Of a stretch of DNA of 64,000 nt, positions 51,495 to 59,877 are shown piece after piece (position 1 is the stretch's first letter; each line of letters opens with the position of its first letter). A program made the translations under genes and the position numbers. Origin of the DNA: Pelomonas aquatica (GTDB taxonomy: Bacteria > Pseudomonadota > Gammaproteobacteria > Burkholderiales > Burkholderiaceae_C); NCBI RefSeq assembly GCF_026712205.1, contig NZ_JAPPUW010000003.1, positions 186,001-250,000 on the forward strand, read 5' to 3'. The notes below the pieces were generated by a model. That model did no database searches, was not told the DNA's origin, and worked only from the letters and a program-made list of their open reading frames with translations.

Positions 51495-53792
51495 TCAGCC
51501 AGCCGACCAGCTCAGCGTGCCGCCCTCGGCCTGCACGGGGCTGCGCCGGCCGTCGACCTCGATGGCCCAGTCGCGCAGCACGCCTTCGCCGACCTCGGCC
51601 GTGTAGTGGCGGTCTTCGCGCCTGATCCTGCCTCGCGCCGCGATGCCGCCGCCGACCGCCGCGACCTCGAAGGCCACGCTCGCGCCGTCGTCCAGCTCGA
51701 ACACGCGCAGCACGGTGCCGCGGCCGTAGTCGTAGTCCGGCCTCTCGGTCTCGGCGCCCCAGGCGATGACGCTGTTGGGCGCGGCATAGAGCGGCATGGA
51801 CAGGAAGCCATGCGTCTCGCGATGCCAGCGTCCGCCCTGCTTCTTCTCGCCGCTGAGAAGATGCGTCCAGGTTCCTTGCGGCAGATAGAAGTCCACTTCT
51901 CCACTCTCGGTGAAGACGGGTGCGACGAGCAGGCTCTCGCCGAGCTGGTACTGCCGGTCCAGCGTCGCGCAGGCGGGGTCCTGCGGGTATTCCATCAACA
52001 TGGAGCGCATCAGCGGCACGCCCGTCTGCGTCGCCTCGAAGGCCCTGGCGTAGAGATAGGGCATGAGCCGGTGCTTGAGCCGCGTGAACACGCGCAGCAC
52101 GTCGCAGCTTTCCTCGTCGATCAGCCATGGCACTCGATAGCTGCTGCTGCCGTGCAGGCGGCTGTGCGAGGACATCAGGCCGAACTGGATCCAGCGCTTG
52201 TAGACGGCCGGCGGCGGGTTGCCCTCGAAGCCCCCGATGTCGTGGCTCCAGAACGCGAAGCCGCAGCTCGTCAGCGACAGGCCGCCGCGCAGGCTCTCAG
52301 CCATGGACTCGAACGTGCTCCAGCAGTCGCCACCCCAGTGCACCGGGAAACGCTGGCCCGACGCATAGGTGGAGCGCGCAAAGACGATGGCCTCCTGGCC
52401 CTGCACCTCCTGCAGCAGCTCGAACACCGCCTGGTTGTATTGCAGCGCGTAGAGGTTGTGCATCTCGACCGGGTCGGAGCCGTCGAAGTAGCTGACGCCT
52501 TCGCTCGGGATGCGCTCGCCGAAGTCGGTCTTGAAGCAGTCGGCGCCGGTGGCCAGCAGGCGGCGCAGATGGCCCTGGTACCAGGCCTTGGCGGCGGGGT
52601 TCGTGAAGTCCACGATGGCCATGCCGGGCTGCCACTGGTCGGTCTGGAAGGTCAGGCCATCTTGTGGCCCGCCCTTGCGCTTGATGAAGTAGCCCTGCGT
52701 TGCGCCTTCAGCGAACAGCGGCGACTGCTGCGCGACATAGGGGTTGATCCACAAGCTGATCTTCAGCCCCTTGGCATGCAGGCGCTTGAGCATGGCCTCG
52801 GGCTCGGGGAAGCCGCGGCGGTCCCACTCGAAGTCGCACCACTGGAACTCGCGCATCCAGAAGCAGTCGAAGTGGAAGACCGACAGCGGCAGCTCGCGCC
52901 GCGCCATCTCGTCGATGAAGTGGGTGGCCGTGGCCTCGTCGTATTGCGTCGTGAACGAGGTCGTCAGCCACAGGCCGAAGCTCCAGGCCGGCGGCAGCGG
53001 GGCGCGGCCGGTCAACGCTGTCAGCCGCTGCACGACGGCCTTGGGATTGGGGCCGGCGATGACGCAGTAGTCCAGGCTCTCGCCCTCGCGGCTGAACTGC
53101 ACGCGCGCGACCTTCTCCGAGCCGACCTCGAAGGACACCGGGCCGGCCTCGTTGACGAGCACGCCGTAGCCGCGGTTGGTCAGGTAGAAGGGCACGTTCT
53201 TGTAGGCCTGCTCGCAGGCCGTGCCGCCGTCCTTGTTGGTGTTCTCGACGACCTGGCCGTTCTTGACCCAGGGCGTGAAGCGCTCGCCCAGGCCGTAGAC
53301 GTTTTCGCCGACGGCCAGCGTCAGCTGGTCATGCACATGGTTGCGTGTGATGCCGTCCTTGCCGGCCCACTGGATGTAGCCCAGGCCGCGCCAGTCGCTC
53401 TTCGTCAGCACGCGCCCGCCTTCGCGGAATATCAGGCTCCAGCCCTCGCCCTTCTTCACGTCGACCGAGATCGCGCCGGAGCTCAGCGTGGCCTGGGTCT
53501 CGCCGTCAACGATCTGCACGGCCGGCCGGCCGGCGCCGACCATCGGGATGTGCAGGCGCGGCGGCTGCGAGGCGCTGTAGTGCTCGACGCTGACGCGGAT
53601 GACGCCCTCGAGCGGCGAGCTCAGCGTCACGGTCAGCGTGGGGCCTTGCAGCGTGTCGCCGCGGTGCTTGATGGGGCGCGTCGTGGCGAGCACGACGAGG
53701 CGGTCTGCGTGGGCTTCAACCGCATAGGCCTCGGCCGCGTAGTGTGCGGCGACGCCCGGTTGAAGCAGCCACTGTCCGTCGGTGAACTTCAT
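51495..53792 (-). CDS. GH31 alpha-xylosidase, YicI type
   Basis: A 765-residue cytoplasmic enzyme (no signal peptide; E. coli YicI is 772). The YicI marks are all present: FHFDCFWMREFQWCDFEWD (307-324, the loop that selects xylose), the nucleophile in FKTDFGERIP (Asp423) and the acid/base in WSHDIGGFE (Asp518). It should release xylose from the non-reducing end of isoprimeverose or xyloglucan oligosaccharides. It follows the third halogenase gene by 13 bases and is divergent from xylR-xylB-xylA, which would use the released xylose. Because the enzyme is intracellular, oligosaccharides must be imported first; the TonB receptor at 59878 and an inner-membrane carrier such as the MFS protein at 49137 could do this. 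Confidence 0.93.
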   Translation of the reverse strand: MKFTDGQWLLQPGVAAHYAAEAYAVEAHADRLVVLATTRPIKHRGDTLQGPTLTVTLSSPLEGVIRVSVEHYSASQPPRLHIPMVGAGRPAVQIVDGETQATLSSGAISVDVKKGEGWSLIFREGGRVLTKSDWRGLGYIQWAGKDGITRNHVHDQLTLAVGENVYGLGERFTPWVKNGQVVENTNKDGGTACEQAYKNVPFYLTNRGYGVLVNEAGPVSFEVGSEKVARVQFSREGESLDYCVIAGPNPKAVVQRLTALTGRAPLPPAWSFGLWLTTSFTTQYDEATATHFIDEMARRELPLSVFHFDCFWMREFQWCDFEWDRRGFPEPEAMLKRLHAKGLKISLWINPYVAQQSPLFAEGATQGYFIKRKGGPQDGLTFQTDQWQPGMAIVDFTNPAAKAWYQGHLRRLLATGADCFKTDFGERIPSEGVSYFDGSDPVEMHNLYALQYNQAVFELLQEVQGQEAIVFARSTYASGQRFPVHWGGDCWSTFESMAESLRGGLSLTSCGFAFWSHDIGGFEGNPPPAVYKRWIQFGLMSSHSRLHGSSSYRVPWLIDEESCDVLRVFTRLKHRLMPYLYARAFEATQTGVPLMRSMLMEYPQDPACATLDRQYQLGESLLVAPVFTESGEVDFYLPQGTWTHLLSGEKKQGGRWHRETHGFLSMPLYAAPNSVIAWGAETERPDYDYGRGTVLRVFELDDGASVAFEVAAVGGGIAARGRIRREDRHYTAEVGEGVLRDWAIEVDGRRSPVQAEGGTLSWSAG

Positions 53793-53805
53793 GGTGATGC
53801 TGGGG

Positions 53806-55332
53806 TCAGGGGTGGGAGGGGGCGCGCGCATGGCGCAGGATGTAGTCGGCGTGGTCGGGCATGCCGGCCGCGGTCTGCGCGATGGCCTGGCGCAGCCGCG
53901 TGAAGTGCTGCAGCAGGGCTTTGGCGTCGATGTGGTCGACGAAGGGGTCGTGGCTCTCGGGCCGCAGGCCGAGGCCGAAGAAGAGCGACACCCAGGACGG
54001 CTCGGCAAAGCCCTCGGGGTCGAAGATGGCGACACGGGCCGCGCTGCGGAACAGCTCGATCTGGTGGGCCAGCGAGTCGGGGATGGGCATGGCCGCGCAG
54101 TAGCGCCACAGCTCGCCGTCGCGCCTGTCGGTCAGCTTGTAGTGCAACGCGATGAAGTCGCGGATGGACTCGTACTGCCGGGCCATGCGGCGGTTGAACT
54201 CGGCGGCCAGATGCGGCTTGAACTGCCGGTCCGGGAAGAGCTCGATCAGCCGGCCGACGGCATCCATGATGAGCTGGATGCTGGTGGACTCCAGCGGCTC
54301 CAGGAAGCCGCCGGACAGGCCGATGGCGACGACGTTCCTGACCCAGCCGTCCCTGCGCCGGCCGGTCGTGAAGCGCAGCTGGCGCGGCGTGTCCAGCGCC
54401 CTGCCGTCCAGGCCGGCGAGCAGCGTGGCGGCGGCCTCGTCGTCGCCGATGAACTGGTTGCAGTAGACGTGGCCGTTGCCGATGCGGTGCTGCAGCGGGA
54501 TGCGCCACTGCCAGCCGGCCGCCCTGGCGGTGGACGTGGTGTAGGGCGTCAGCGGCTCGACGCGTTCGCTCGGCACGGCCAGAGCGCTGTTGCAGGGCAG
54601 CAGCGCGCTCCAGTCCTCAAAGGGCGACTGCATCGCGCCGCCGATCAGCAGCGCCCGGAAGCCCGAGCAGTCGATGAAGAGGTCGCCGTCGACGCGGCGG
54701 CCGTCGGCCAGCCTCACGGCGGCGACGAAGCCGTCATCGGGCCGCAGCTCCACATCGACGATGGTGCCCTCCACGCGCCGGGCGCCGCGCTGCAGCGCGT
54801 ACTCGCGCAGGGTGGCGGCGTAGAGGCCGGCGTCGAAGTGGTAGGCGAAGGAATAGGCATTGGCCGCCGACGGCGCCCCGCCCTCGGGCGGCGCGAAGCG
54901 GTTGCGCAAAGCCATGACCGTGGCCATGGACCAGTCCTCGTAGCCCGGCAGCCCGTCCACGATGTGCGACAGCCGCAGCCAGTGCTGCCAGGGCGGGCGG
55001 TTGTCGATGGCCGGGCCGAAGTCGCCGAAGCCGTGGAAGAAGCGGTGGCCCACGCGGCCCCAGTCGCGGAACTCGATGCCGAGCTTGAAACTGCCCTGGG
55101 TGCGCCTGACGAAGTCCGCGTCGTCCAGGCCCAGCGTGCGGTTGTAGGCGCGGATGGGCGGCAACGTGGCCTCGCCGACGCCGATGCTGCCGATGTCGGG
55201 CGACTCGACCAGCACGATCTCGCAGCGCCCCTCGCCGGCCGGCTCGAAGCGCTGGGCCAGCGGCGCGGCGGCCATCCAGCCGGCGGTGCCGCCGCCGACG
55301 ATGACGATCCTGCGGATGGCGTGCTCGTTCAC
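53806..55332 (-). CDS. Flavin-dependent halogenase-like protein, third copy
   Basis: A 508-residue PF04820 protein, complete in motifs: GGGTAGW (13-19), GSIGVGEATLP (48-58), catalytic Lys83 in SFKLGIEF, WQWRIP (274-279) and FLEPLEST (343-350) with Glu345. The start is a GTG at 55332, set by a perfect AGGAGG five bases upstream; a TTG five codons earlier lies before that site. It opens the operon halogenase to alpha-xylosidase and diverges from the ROK repressor gene, sharing its operator region. It is closest in motif pattern to the copy at 12576. Nothing nearby makes a typical indole natural product, so its substrate in a xylose regulon is a puzzle. Confidence 0.9.
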   Translation of the reverse strand: MNEHAIRRIVIVGGGTAGWMAAAPLAQRFEPAGEGRCEIVLVESPDIGSIGVGEATLPPIRAYNRTLGLDDADFVRRTQGSFKLGIEFRDWGRVGHRFFHGFGDFGPAIDNRPPWQHWLRLSHIVDGLPGYEDWSMATVMALRNRFAPPEGGAPSAANAYSFAYHFDAGLYAATLREYALQRGARRVEGTIVDVELRPDDGFVAAVRLADGRRVDGDLFIDCSGFRALLIGGAMQSPFEDWSALLPCNSALAVPSERVEPLTPYTTSTARAAGWQWRIPLQHRIGNGHVYCNQFIGDDEAAATLLAGLDGRALDTPRQLRFTTGRRRDGWVRNVVAIGLSGGFLEPLESTSIQLIMDAVGRLIELFPDRQFKPHLAAEFNRRMARQYESIRDFIALHYKLTDRRDGELWRYCAAMPIPDSLAHQIELFRSAARVAIFDPEGFAEPSWVSLFFGLGLRPESHDPFVDHIDAKALLQHFTRLRQAIAQTAAGMPDHADYILRHARAPSHP

Positions 55333-55411
55333 GGCCGCCTCCTGCAAGGGCGCGGCGAACGGAAGCCGCCCGGCGCGGTCGGGTTCACTGCTTGTCTCCA
55401 GAAATCAAAAG

Positions 55412-55478
55412 GCAACCACAGAGGCACAGAGCCACGGAGAAACACGCACAGAGCGCTTCTCTGTGCCTCTGTGGTTGC
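55412..55478. repeat. Dispersed CCACAGAGGCACAGAG hairpin repeat, copy 3
   Basis: Left arm 55412-55441 and right arm 55457-55478 pair over 20 perfect bases, both built on CCACAGAGGCACAGAG. It is the same element as at 3276. It lies just upstream of the halogenase gene, within its probable leader or promoter region. Confidence 0.85.
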
Positions 55479-55609
55479 ATTTCCGTATTCGTTTCGGCAA
55501 TGCCCGCGGCGCTTGGCGCCTTGGACAAACGGGAAGGCGCTGCGTTGGCGCCGGGCCGCGAGTCTGCGACTTGCCCGGCCGGGGCGGGAGGGTGTTTCCC
55601 CTTATTTAG

Positions 55610-55630
55610 TTAGTTTGACGCACGAACTAA
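55610..55630. promoter_or_regulatory. Candidate XylR operator
   Basis: The core TAGTTTGACGCACGAACTA (55611-55629), with one further pairing base on each side, is an almost perfect palindrome of TTAGTTTG half-sites. These resemble the half-sites of the Bacillus XylR (ROK) operator. It lies about 60 bases before xylR and overlaps the tentative promoter, so XylR probably represses its own operon and perhaps the divergent halogenase operon. Confidence 0.7.
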
Positions 55631-55690
55631 TAATGTTTGCACAAGGCGGGGCCGAACTGCGCCCCGCTGACGAGACCCACGGAGACAAAC

Positions 55691-56914
55691 TTGCCCATCG
55701 AGGCCGCCGGCAGTCAGCAGCTGCTCAAGGACATCAACCGCATGGCCCTGGTGCGCCATCTGTGCGCCCAGCCGGGCCAGTCGCGCGCCGACCTGGCCAC
55801 GGCCGTGGGCCTGACCAAGTCCACCGTCAGCGGGCTCGTGCGCGACCTGGTCGCCGAGGGCTGGCTGGAGGAGCGCGAGGTCGTCGCCACCGGCGACCTC
55901 GGCCGCCGCCCCACGCCCCTCTTCATCGACCCGGCCCGGCTGCTGCTGCTCGGCGCCGAGGTCGGCATCGACGCCGCCCGCGTCGTCGCCACGTCGCTGA
56001 CCGGCGAGATCAAGGCCCAGGCCGTCGCCGGCTACGGCTCGGGCAAGAGCGCCAAGGCCTGCATCGCCAGCCTGGCCACCGCGCTGCTGAAGCTGCGCCG
56101 CCAGTTCGACGCGGCCCGGCACCGCATCATCGGCATCGGCGTGGGCCTGCCGGGCGGCGTGGACGAGGCCGAGGGCTTCCTGCATTTCGCACCCAACCTG
56201 GGCTGGAGCGAAGTGCCCGTCGGCGCGCTGCTGCGCGAGAAGTTCGCCGGCACCGCGCTGGCCGACGTGCCGCTGTTCGTGCAGAACGAGGCCGACGTCG
56301 CGGCCCTGGGCGAGCTGGAGTTCCACCCCTCGCCGCTGACCGACCCGCTGCTCTACGTCAGCATCAACCAGGGCGTGGGCGCCGGCGTCATCGTCGGCGG
56401 CCGGCTGCTGACCGGCCACCGCGGCTTCGCCGGCGAGGTCGGCCACATCGTGCTGCAACTCAACGGCCCGCCCTGCTCCTGCGGCCGGCGCGGCTGCGCC
56501 GAGGCGCTGATCGGCCCGCGCGCGATGCTGCGCAGCGTGCCCGGCAGCGAGACCGACGGGCTGGCCGAGATCCGCGCCCGCCTGGCCGCCGGCCACGCGG
56601 CCCAAGCGGCCGCCGTGCGCCAGGCCGGCGAATACCTGGGCGTGCTGCTGAACAACCTCGCCGCCGCCTACGACCCCGCCTGCATCGTCGTCGGCGGCGC
56701 CGCAGTCGAGCTGGGCGAGGCCTTCCTGCAGCCGGCGCTGCAGACGCTGGCCGGCTATGCCGCCGCGGCGCGCCTGGAACCCACCACCGTGCGCAGGTCC
56801 AGCTTCGGCGCGGATGCCGTGGCCGTCGGCGCCGCCGCGCTGGCCCGCTACCGGCTGACCCGCCCGCTGATCTCGACGGCAGCGATGGACACGGCCGTGA
56901 AGGAGGCCGCCTGA
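55691..56914 (+). CDS. xylR: ROK-family xylose repressor XylR
   Basis: A 407-residue regulator with an N-terminal winged helix (LLKDINRMALVRHLC; SRADLATAVGLTKSTVSGLVRDLVAEGWL, residues 11-59) and a ROK sugar-binding domain (LLGAEVGIDAARVVA; GVGLPGGVDEAEG; NQGVGAGVIVGGRLL; GHIVLQLNGP; zinc motif CSCGRRGC at 262-269). The start is set at a TTG (55691) preceded by GGAG, because it gives the short tail typical of ROK repressors; an ATG eighteen codons later would cut into the first helix. Its stop overlaps xylB (TGATG). Adjacent xylB, xylA and an upstream palindrome like Bacillus XylR sites identify it as the xylose-responsive repressor. Confidence 0.9.
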   Translation: MPIEAAGSQQLLKDINRMALVRHLCAQPGQSRADLATAVGLTKSTVSGLVRDLVAEGWLEEREVVATGDLGRRPTPLFIDPARLLLLGAEVGIDAARVVATSLTGEIKAQAVAGYGSGKSAKACIASLATALLKLRRQFDAARHRIIGIGVGLPGGVDEAEGFLHFAPNLGWSEVPVGALLREKFAGTALADVPLFVQNEADVAALGELEFHPSPLTDPLLYVSINQGVGAGVIVGGRLLTGHRGFAGEVGHIVLQLNGPPCSCGRRGCAEALIGPRAMLRSVPGSETDGLAEIRARLAAGHAAQAAAVRQAGEYLGVLLNNLAAAYDPACIVVGGAAVELGEAFLQPALQTLAGYAAAARLEPTTVRRSSFGADAVAVGAAALARYRLTRPLISTAAMDTAVKEAA

Positions 56915-58368
56915 TGTTCCTCGGCATCGACCTCGGCACATCGGAAGTCAAGCTGCTGCTGCTCGACAAGGGCGGTAGCGTCGTCGGCCAGGCCGGCGCC
57001 GCGCTGGACCTGCAGCGCCCGCAGCCGCTGTGGTCCGAGCAGGACCCGGCCGCCTGGTGGCGCGCCACCGGCACGGCCGTCGCCACGCTGCGCGAGCGCC
57101 ACGCGCAAGCCTGGCCGCTGGTGAGCGCCATCGGCCTGTCGGGCCAGATGCACGGCGCCGTGCTGCTGGGCGGCGGCGACGAAGTGCTGCGCCCCGCCAT
57201 CCTCTGGAACGACGGCCGCAGCCACGCCGAATGCGCCGAGCTGGAGGCCGCCGCGCCGCGCCTGCACGACATCGCCGGCAATCTCGCGATGCCGGGCTTC
57301 ACCGCGCCCAAGCTGCTGTGGGTGCGCCGGCACGAGCCCGAGATCTTCGCCCGGGTGAAGACCGTGCTGCTGCCCAAGGACTGGCTGCGCCTGCAGCTCT
57401 GTGGCGACAAGGTCTCCGACCCGTCCGACGCGGCCGGCACGCTGTGGCTGGACGTGGCACGCCGCGACTGGTCCGACGAACTGCTGGCGGCCTGCGGCCT
57501 GACGCGCGCGCAGATGTCCCGCCTCGTCGAGGCCAGCGAGCCCAGCGGCGTGCTCAAGCCCGAACTCGCGCGCGCCTGGGGCCTGGGGCCCGAGGTCGTC
57601 ATCGCGGGCGGCGCCGGCGACAACGCGGCCAGCGCCATCGGCATCGGCACGGTGGCACCCGGCGACGGCTTCATCTCGCTGGGCACCTCGGGCGTGCTCT
57701 TCGTCGTCAACGACCGCTTTGCGCCCAACCCGGCCTCGGCCGTGCACGCCTTCTGCCACGCACTGCCGCAGCGCTGGCACCAGATGAGCGTGATGCTGTC
57801 GGCGGCGAGCTGCCTGCGCTGGTTCTGCACCTTGGTCGGCAGCGACGAAGCCACGCTGCTGGCCGAGCTTTCGCCCGATGACAGCGCAGTCATCGACCTC
57901 GCTCCGATCTTCCTGCCCTATCTCGCCGGCGAGCGCACGCCGCACAACGACCCCTTCGCGCCCGGCGTCTTCTTCGGCCTCACGCCCGCGAGCAACCGCG
58001 CCGCCTGCACCTACGCCGTGCTGGAGGGCGTGGCCTTCGGCCTGGCCGACGGCCTGGACGCGCTGCGCGCCGCCGGCACCGAGGTGAGCACGCTGTCCCT
58101 GGTCGGCGGCGGTGCGCGCAGCGCCTACTGGGCGCAGCTGATCGCCGACGCGCTGGGCGTCGACATCCTCGTGCACGCCGGCAGCGAGGCCGGCGGCGCC
58201 CTCGGTGCCGCGCGCCTGGCCTGGCTGGCTGCGGGCGGGCAGGTCGACGCGGTCTGCACCCGCCCCGCCGTCGCGGCCCGCCACCGCCCCAACCCCGAAC
58301 GCCATGCGCGCCTGACCCCCCGGCTGGCGCGCTTCCGTGACCTCTACCGCCGCCTGCGCGGCGCCTGA
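56914..58368 (+). CDS. xylB: Xylulokinase
   Basis: A 484-residue FGGY-family kinase, the same length as E. coli XylB. It has GIDLGTSEVK (4-13), SGQMHGAVLL (76-85), WNDGRSHAEC (98-107), the catalytic Asp236 in GGAGDNAAS, and the FGGY signature region LGTSGVLFVV. It phosphorylates D-xylulose made by the xylose isomerase encoded 9 bases downstream, feeding the pentose phosphate pathway. Coupled to xylR by TGATG. Confidence 0.96.
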   Translation: MFLGIDLGTSEVKLLLLDKGGSVVGQAGAALDLQRPQPLWSEQDPAAWWRATGTAVATLRERHAQAWPLVSAIGLSGQMHGAVLLGGGDEVLRPAILWNDGRSHAECAELEAAAPRLHDIAGNLAMPGFTAPKLLWVRRHEPEIFARVKTVLLPKDWLRLQLCGDKVSDPSDAAGTLWLDVARRDWSDELLAACGLTRAQMSRLVEASEPSGVLKPELARAWGLGPEVVIAGGAGDNAASAIGIGTVAPGDGFISLGTSGVLFVVNDRFAPNPASAVHAFCHALPQRWHQMSVMLSAASCLRWFCTLVGSDEATLLAELSPDDSAVIDLAPIFLPYLAGERTPHNDPFAPGVFFGLTPASNRAACTYAVLEGVAFGLADGLDALRAAGTEVSTLSLVGGGARSAYWAQLIADALGVDILVHAGSEAGGALGAARLAWLAAGGQVDAVCTRPAVAARHRPNPERHARLTPRLARFRDLYRRLRGA

Positions 58369-58377
58369 ACCTTGACC

Positions 58378-59694
58378 ATGACGAGCTATTTCCACCACAT
58401 CGCACCGATCCGCTACGAAGGCCCCGACAGCCCGAACGAGCTGGCCTTCAAGCACTACGACAAGGACCGCCTGGTGCTGGGCAGGCGCATGGAAGACCAT
58501 CTGCGCTTTGCCGTCTGCTACTGGCACAACTTCGTCTGGACCGGGCTGGACCCCTTCGGCGGCGCCACCTTCGAGCGCCCCTGGTTCCAGGGCGGCAGCC
58601 CGATGGAGCTGGCCCGCGCCAAGGCCGACGCCGCCTTCGAGTTCTTCGCCAGGCTCGGCGCGCCCTACTACTGCTTCCACGACCGCGACGTGGCCCCCGA
58701 GGGCGCGACCCCGCGCGAAAGCCAGGACAACTTCAAGCGCATCGTCGACCTGCTGGCCGAGAAGCAGCAGGCCACCGGATGCAAGCTGCTGTGGGGCACG
58801 GCCAACCTGTTCAGCCACCGCCGCTTCATGTCGGGCGCGGCCAGCAACCCCGACCCGGCCCTGTTCGCGATGGCCGCGCTGCAGGTGCGCGACGCGATGG
58901 ACGCCACGCTCAAGCTCGGCGGCGAGAACTACGTGCTGTGGGGCGGCCGCGAGGGCTACGAGACGCTGCTGAACACGCGCCTGGGCCAAGAACTCGACCA
59001 GCTCGGCCGCTTCCTGAATATGGTGGTCGAGCACAAGCACAAGATCGGCTTCAAGGGCGCCATCCTCATCGAGCCCAAGCCGCGCGAGCCGTCCAAGCAC
59101 CAGTACGACTTCGATGTCGCCACCGTCTACGGCCTGCTCGTGCGCTACGGCCTCGAGAAGGAGGTCAAGGTCAACATCGAGGCCAACCACGCGACGCTGT
59201 CGGGCCACAGCTTCGAGCACGAGATCGCCACCGCCGGCGCTTTAGGCATCCTCGGCAGCCTGGATATGAACCGCGGCGACCCGCAGCTCGGCTGGGACAC
59301 CGACCAGTTCCCCAACAACGTGCCCGAGACGGCGCTGGCGCTCTACCACGTCATCCAGGCGGGCGGCCTGGGCTCGGGCGGCCTGAACTTCGACGCCAAG
59401 GTGCGCCGCCAGTCGCTGGACGCCGAGGACCTCTTCCACGGCCACATCGGCGGCATGGACGTCTGCGCCCAGGGCCTGCTCGCCGCCGAAAAGATGGTCG
59501 AGGACGGCCGCCTCAAGGCCGCCGTGGACAAGCGCTACGCCGGCTGGGACAGCGCGGCCGGCCAGGACATCCTGCAAGGCCGCCGCACGCTGGCCCAGCT
59601 GGCCGACGAAGTGCTCGAACGCAACACCGACGTGGCCCCCGTGTCCGCGCGCCAGGAGGCGCTGGAGAACCTCGTCAACCGCTTCTGTGGCTGA
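58378..59694 (+). CDS. xylA: Xylose isomerase
   Basis: A 438-residue enzyme (E. coli XylA is 440). Catalytic His101 and Asp104 are in [12 protein letters not shown]; the metal ligands lie in [43 protein letters not shown] and [10 protein letters not shown]; all expected residues are present. It converts D-xylose to D-xylulose for the kinase encoded just upstream. The ATG at 58378 is preferred to an in-frame TTG two codons earlier. Confidence 0.97.
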   Translation: MTSYFHHIAPIRYEGPDSPNELAFKHYDKDRLVLGRRMEDHLRFAVCYWHNFVWTGLDPFGGATFERPWFQGGSPMELARAKADAAFEFFARLGAPYYCFHDRDVAPEGATPRESQDNFKRIVDLLAEKQQATGCKLLWGTANLFSHRRFMSGAASNPDPALFAMAALQVRDAMDATLKLGGENYVLWGGREGYETLLNTRLGQELDQLGRFLNMVVEHKHKIGFKGAILIEPKPREPSKHQYDFDVATVYGLLVRYGLEKEVKVNIEANHATLSGHSFEHEIATAGALGILGSLDMNRGDPQLGWDTDQFPNNVPETALALYHVIQAGGLGSGGLNFDAKVRRQSLDAEDLFHGHIGGMDVCAQGLLAAEKMVEDGRLKAAVDKRYAGWDSAAGQDILQGRRTLAQLADEVLERNTDVAPVSARQEALENLVNRFCG

Positions 59695-59877
59695 TTCCCC
59701 ATAACTCAAGGACTCACCGCCACGCAACCCGCCCGGAACGACAACGCTGCCATGACGGTCAATCAGCCATCCAGCCCCTGTCGCGCCGGGCAATGTTGAT
59801 CTCCCTTTCCTTCACTGCCGAACCAGCAGTCCAGCACAGCAAGGCCTAGAGCCCAGACCACAACGACAGGAGACACT

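Larger units (their letters stand above)
55333..55690. promoter_or_regulatory. Divergent region between halogenase and xylR
   Basis: A 358-base gap without a gene. It contains the hairpin repeat (55412-55478), a GC-rich middle and an AT-rich island at 55600-55640 with the candidate XylR palindrome. A tentative plus-strand promoter has TAATAA (55628-55633) as -10 and TTTAGT (55605-55610) as a poor -35. Confidence 0.6.

Noticed and set aside
53782-58368. A 1528-residue plus-strand open frame ending with XylB
   Set aside because: Only the last 484 residues are similar to a protein (XylB). The rest lies antisense to the halogenase and over the xylR gene and is a chance open frame.
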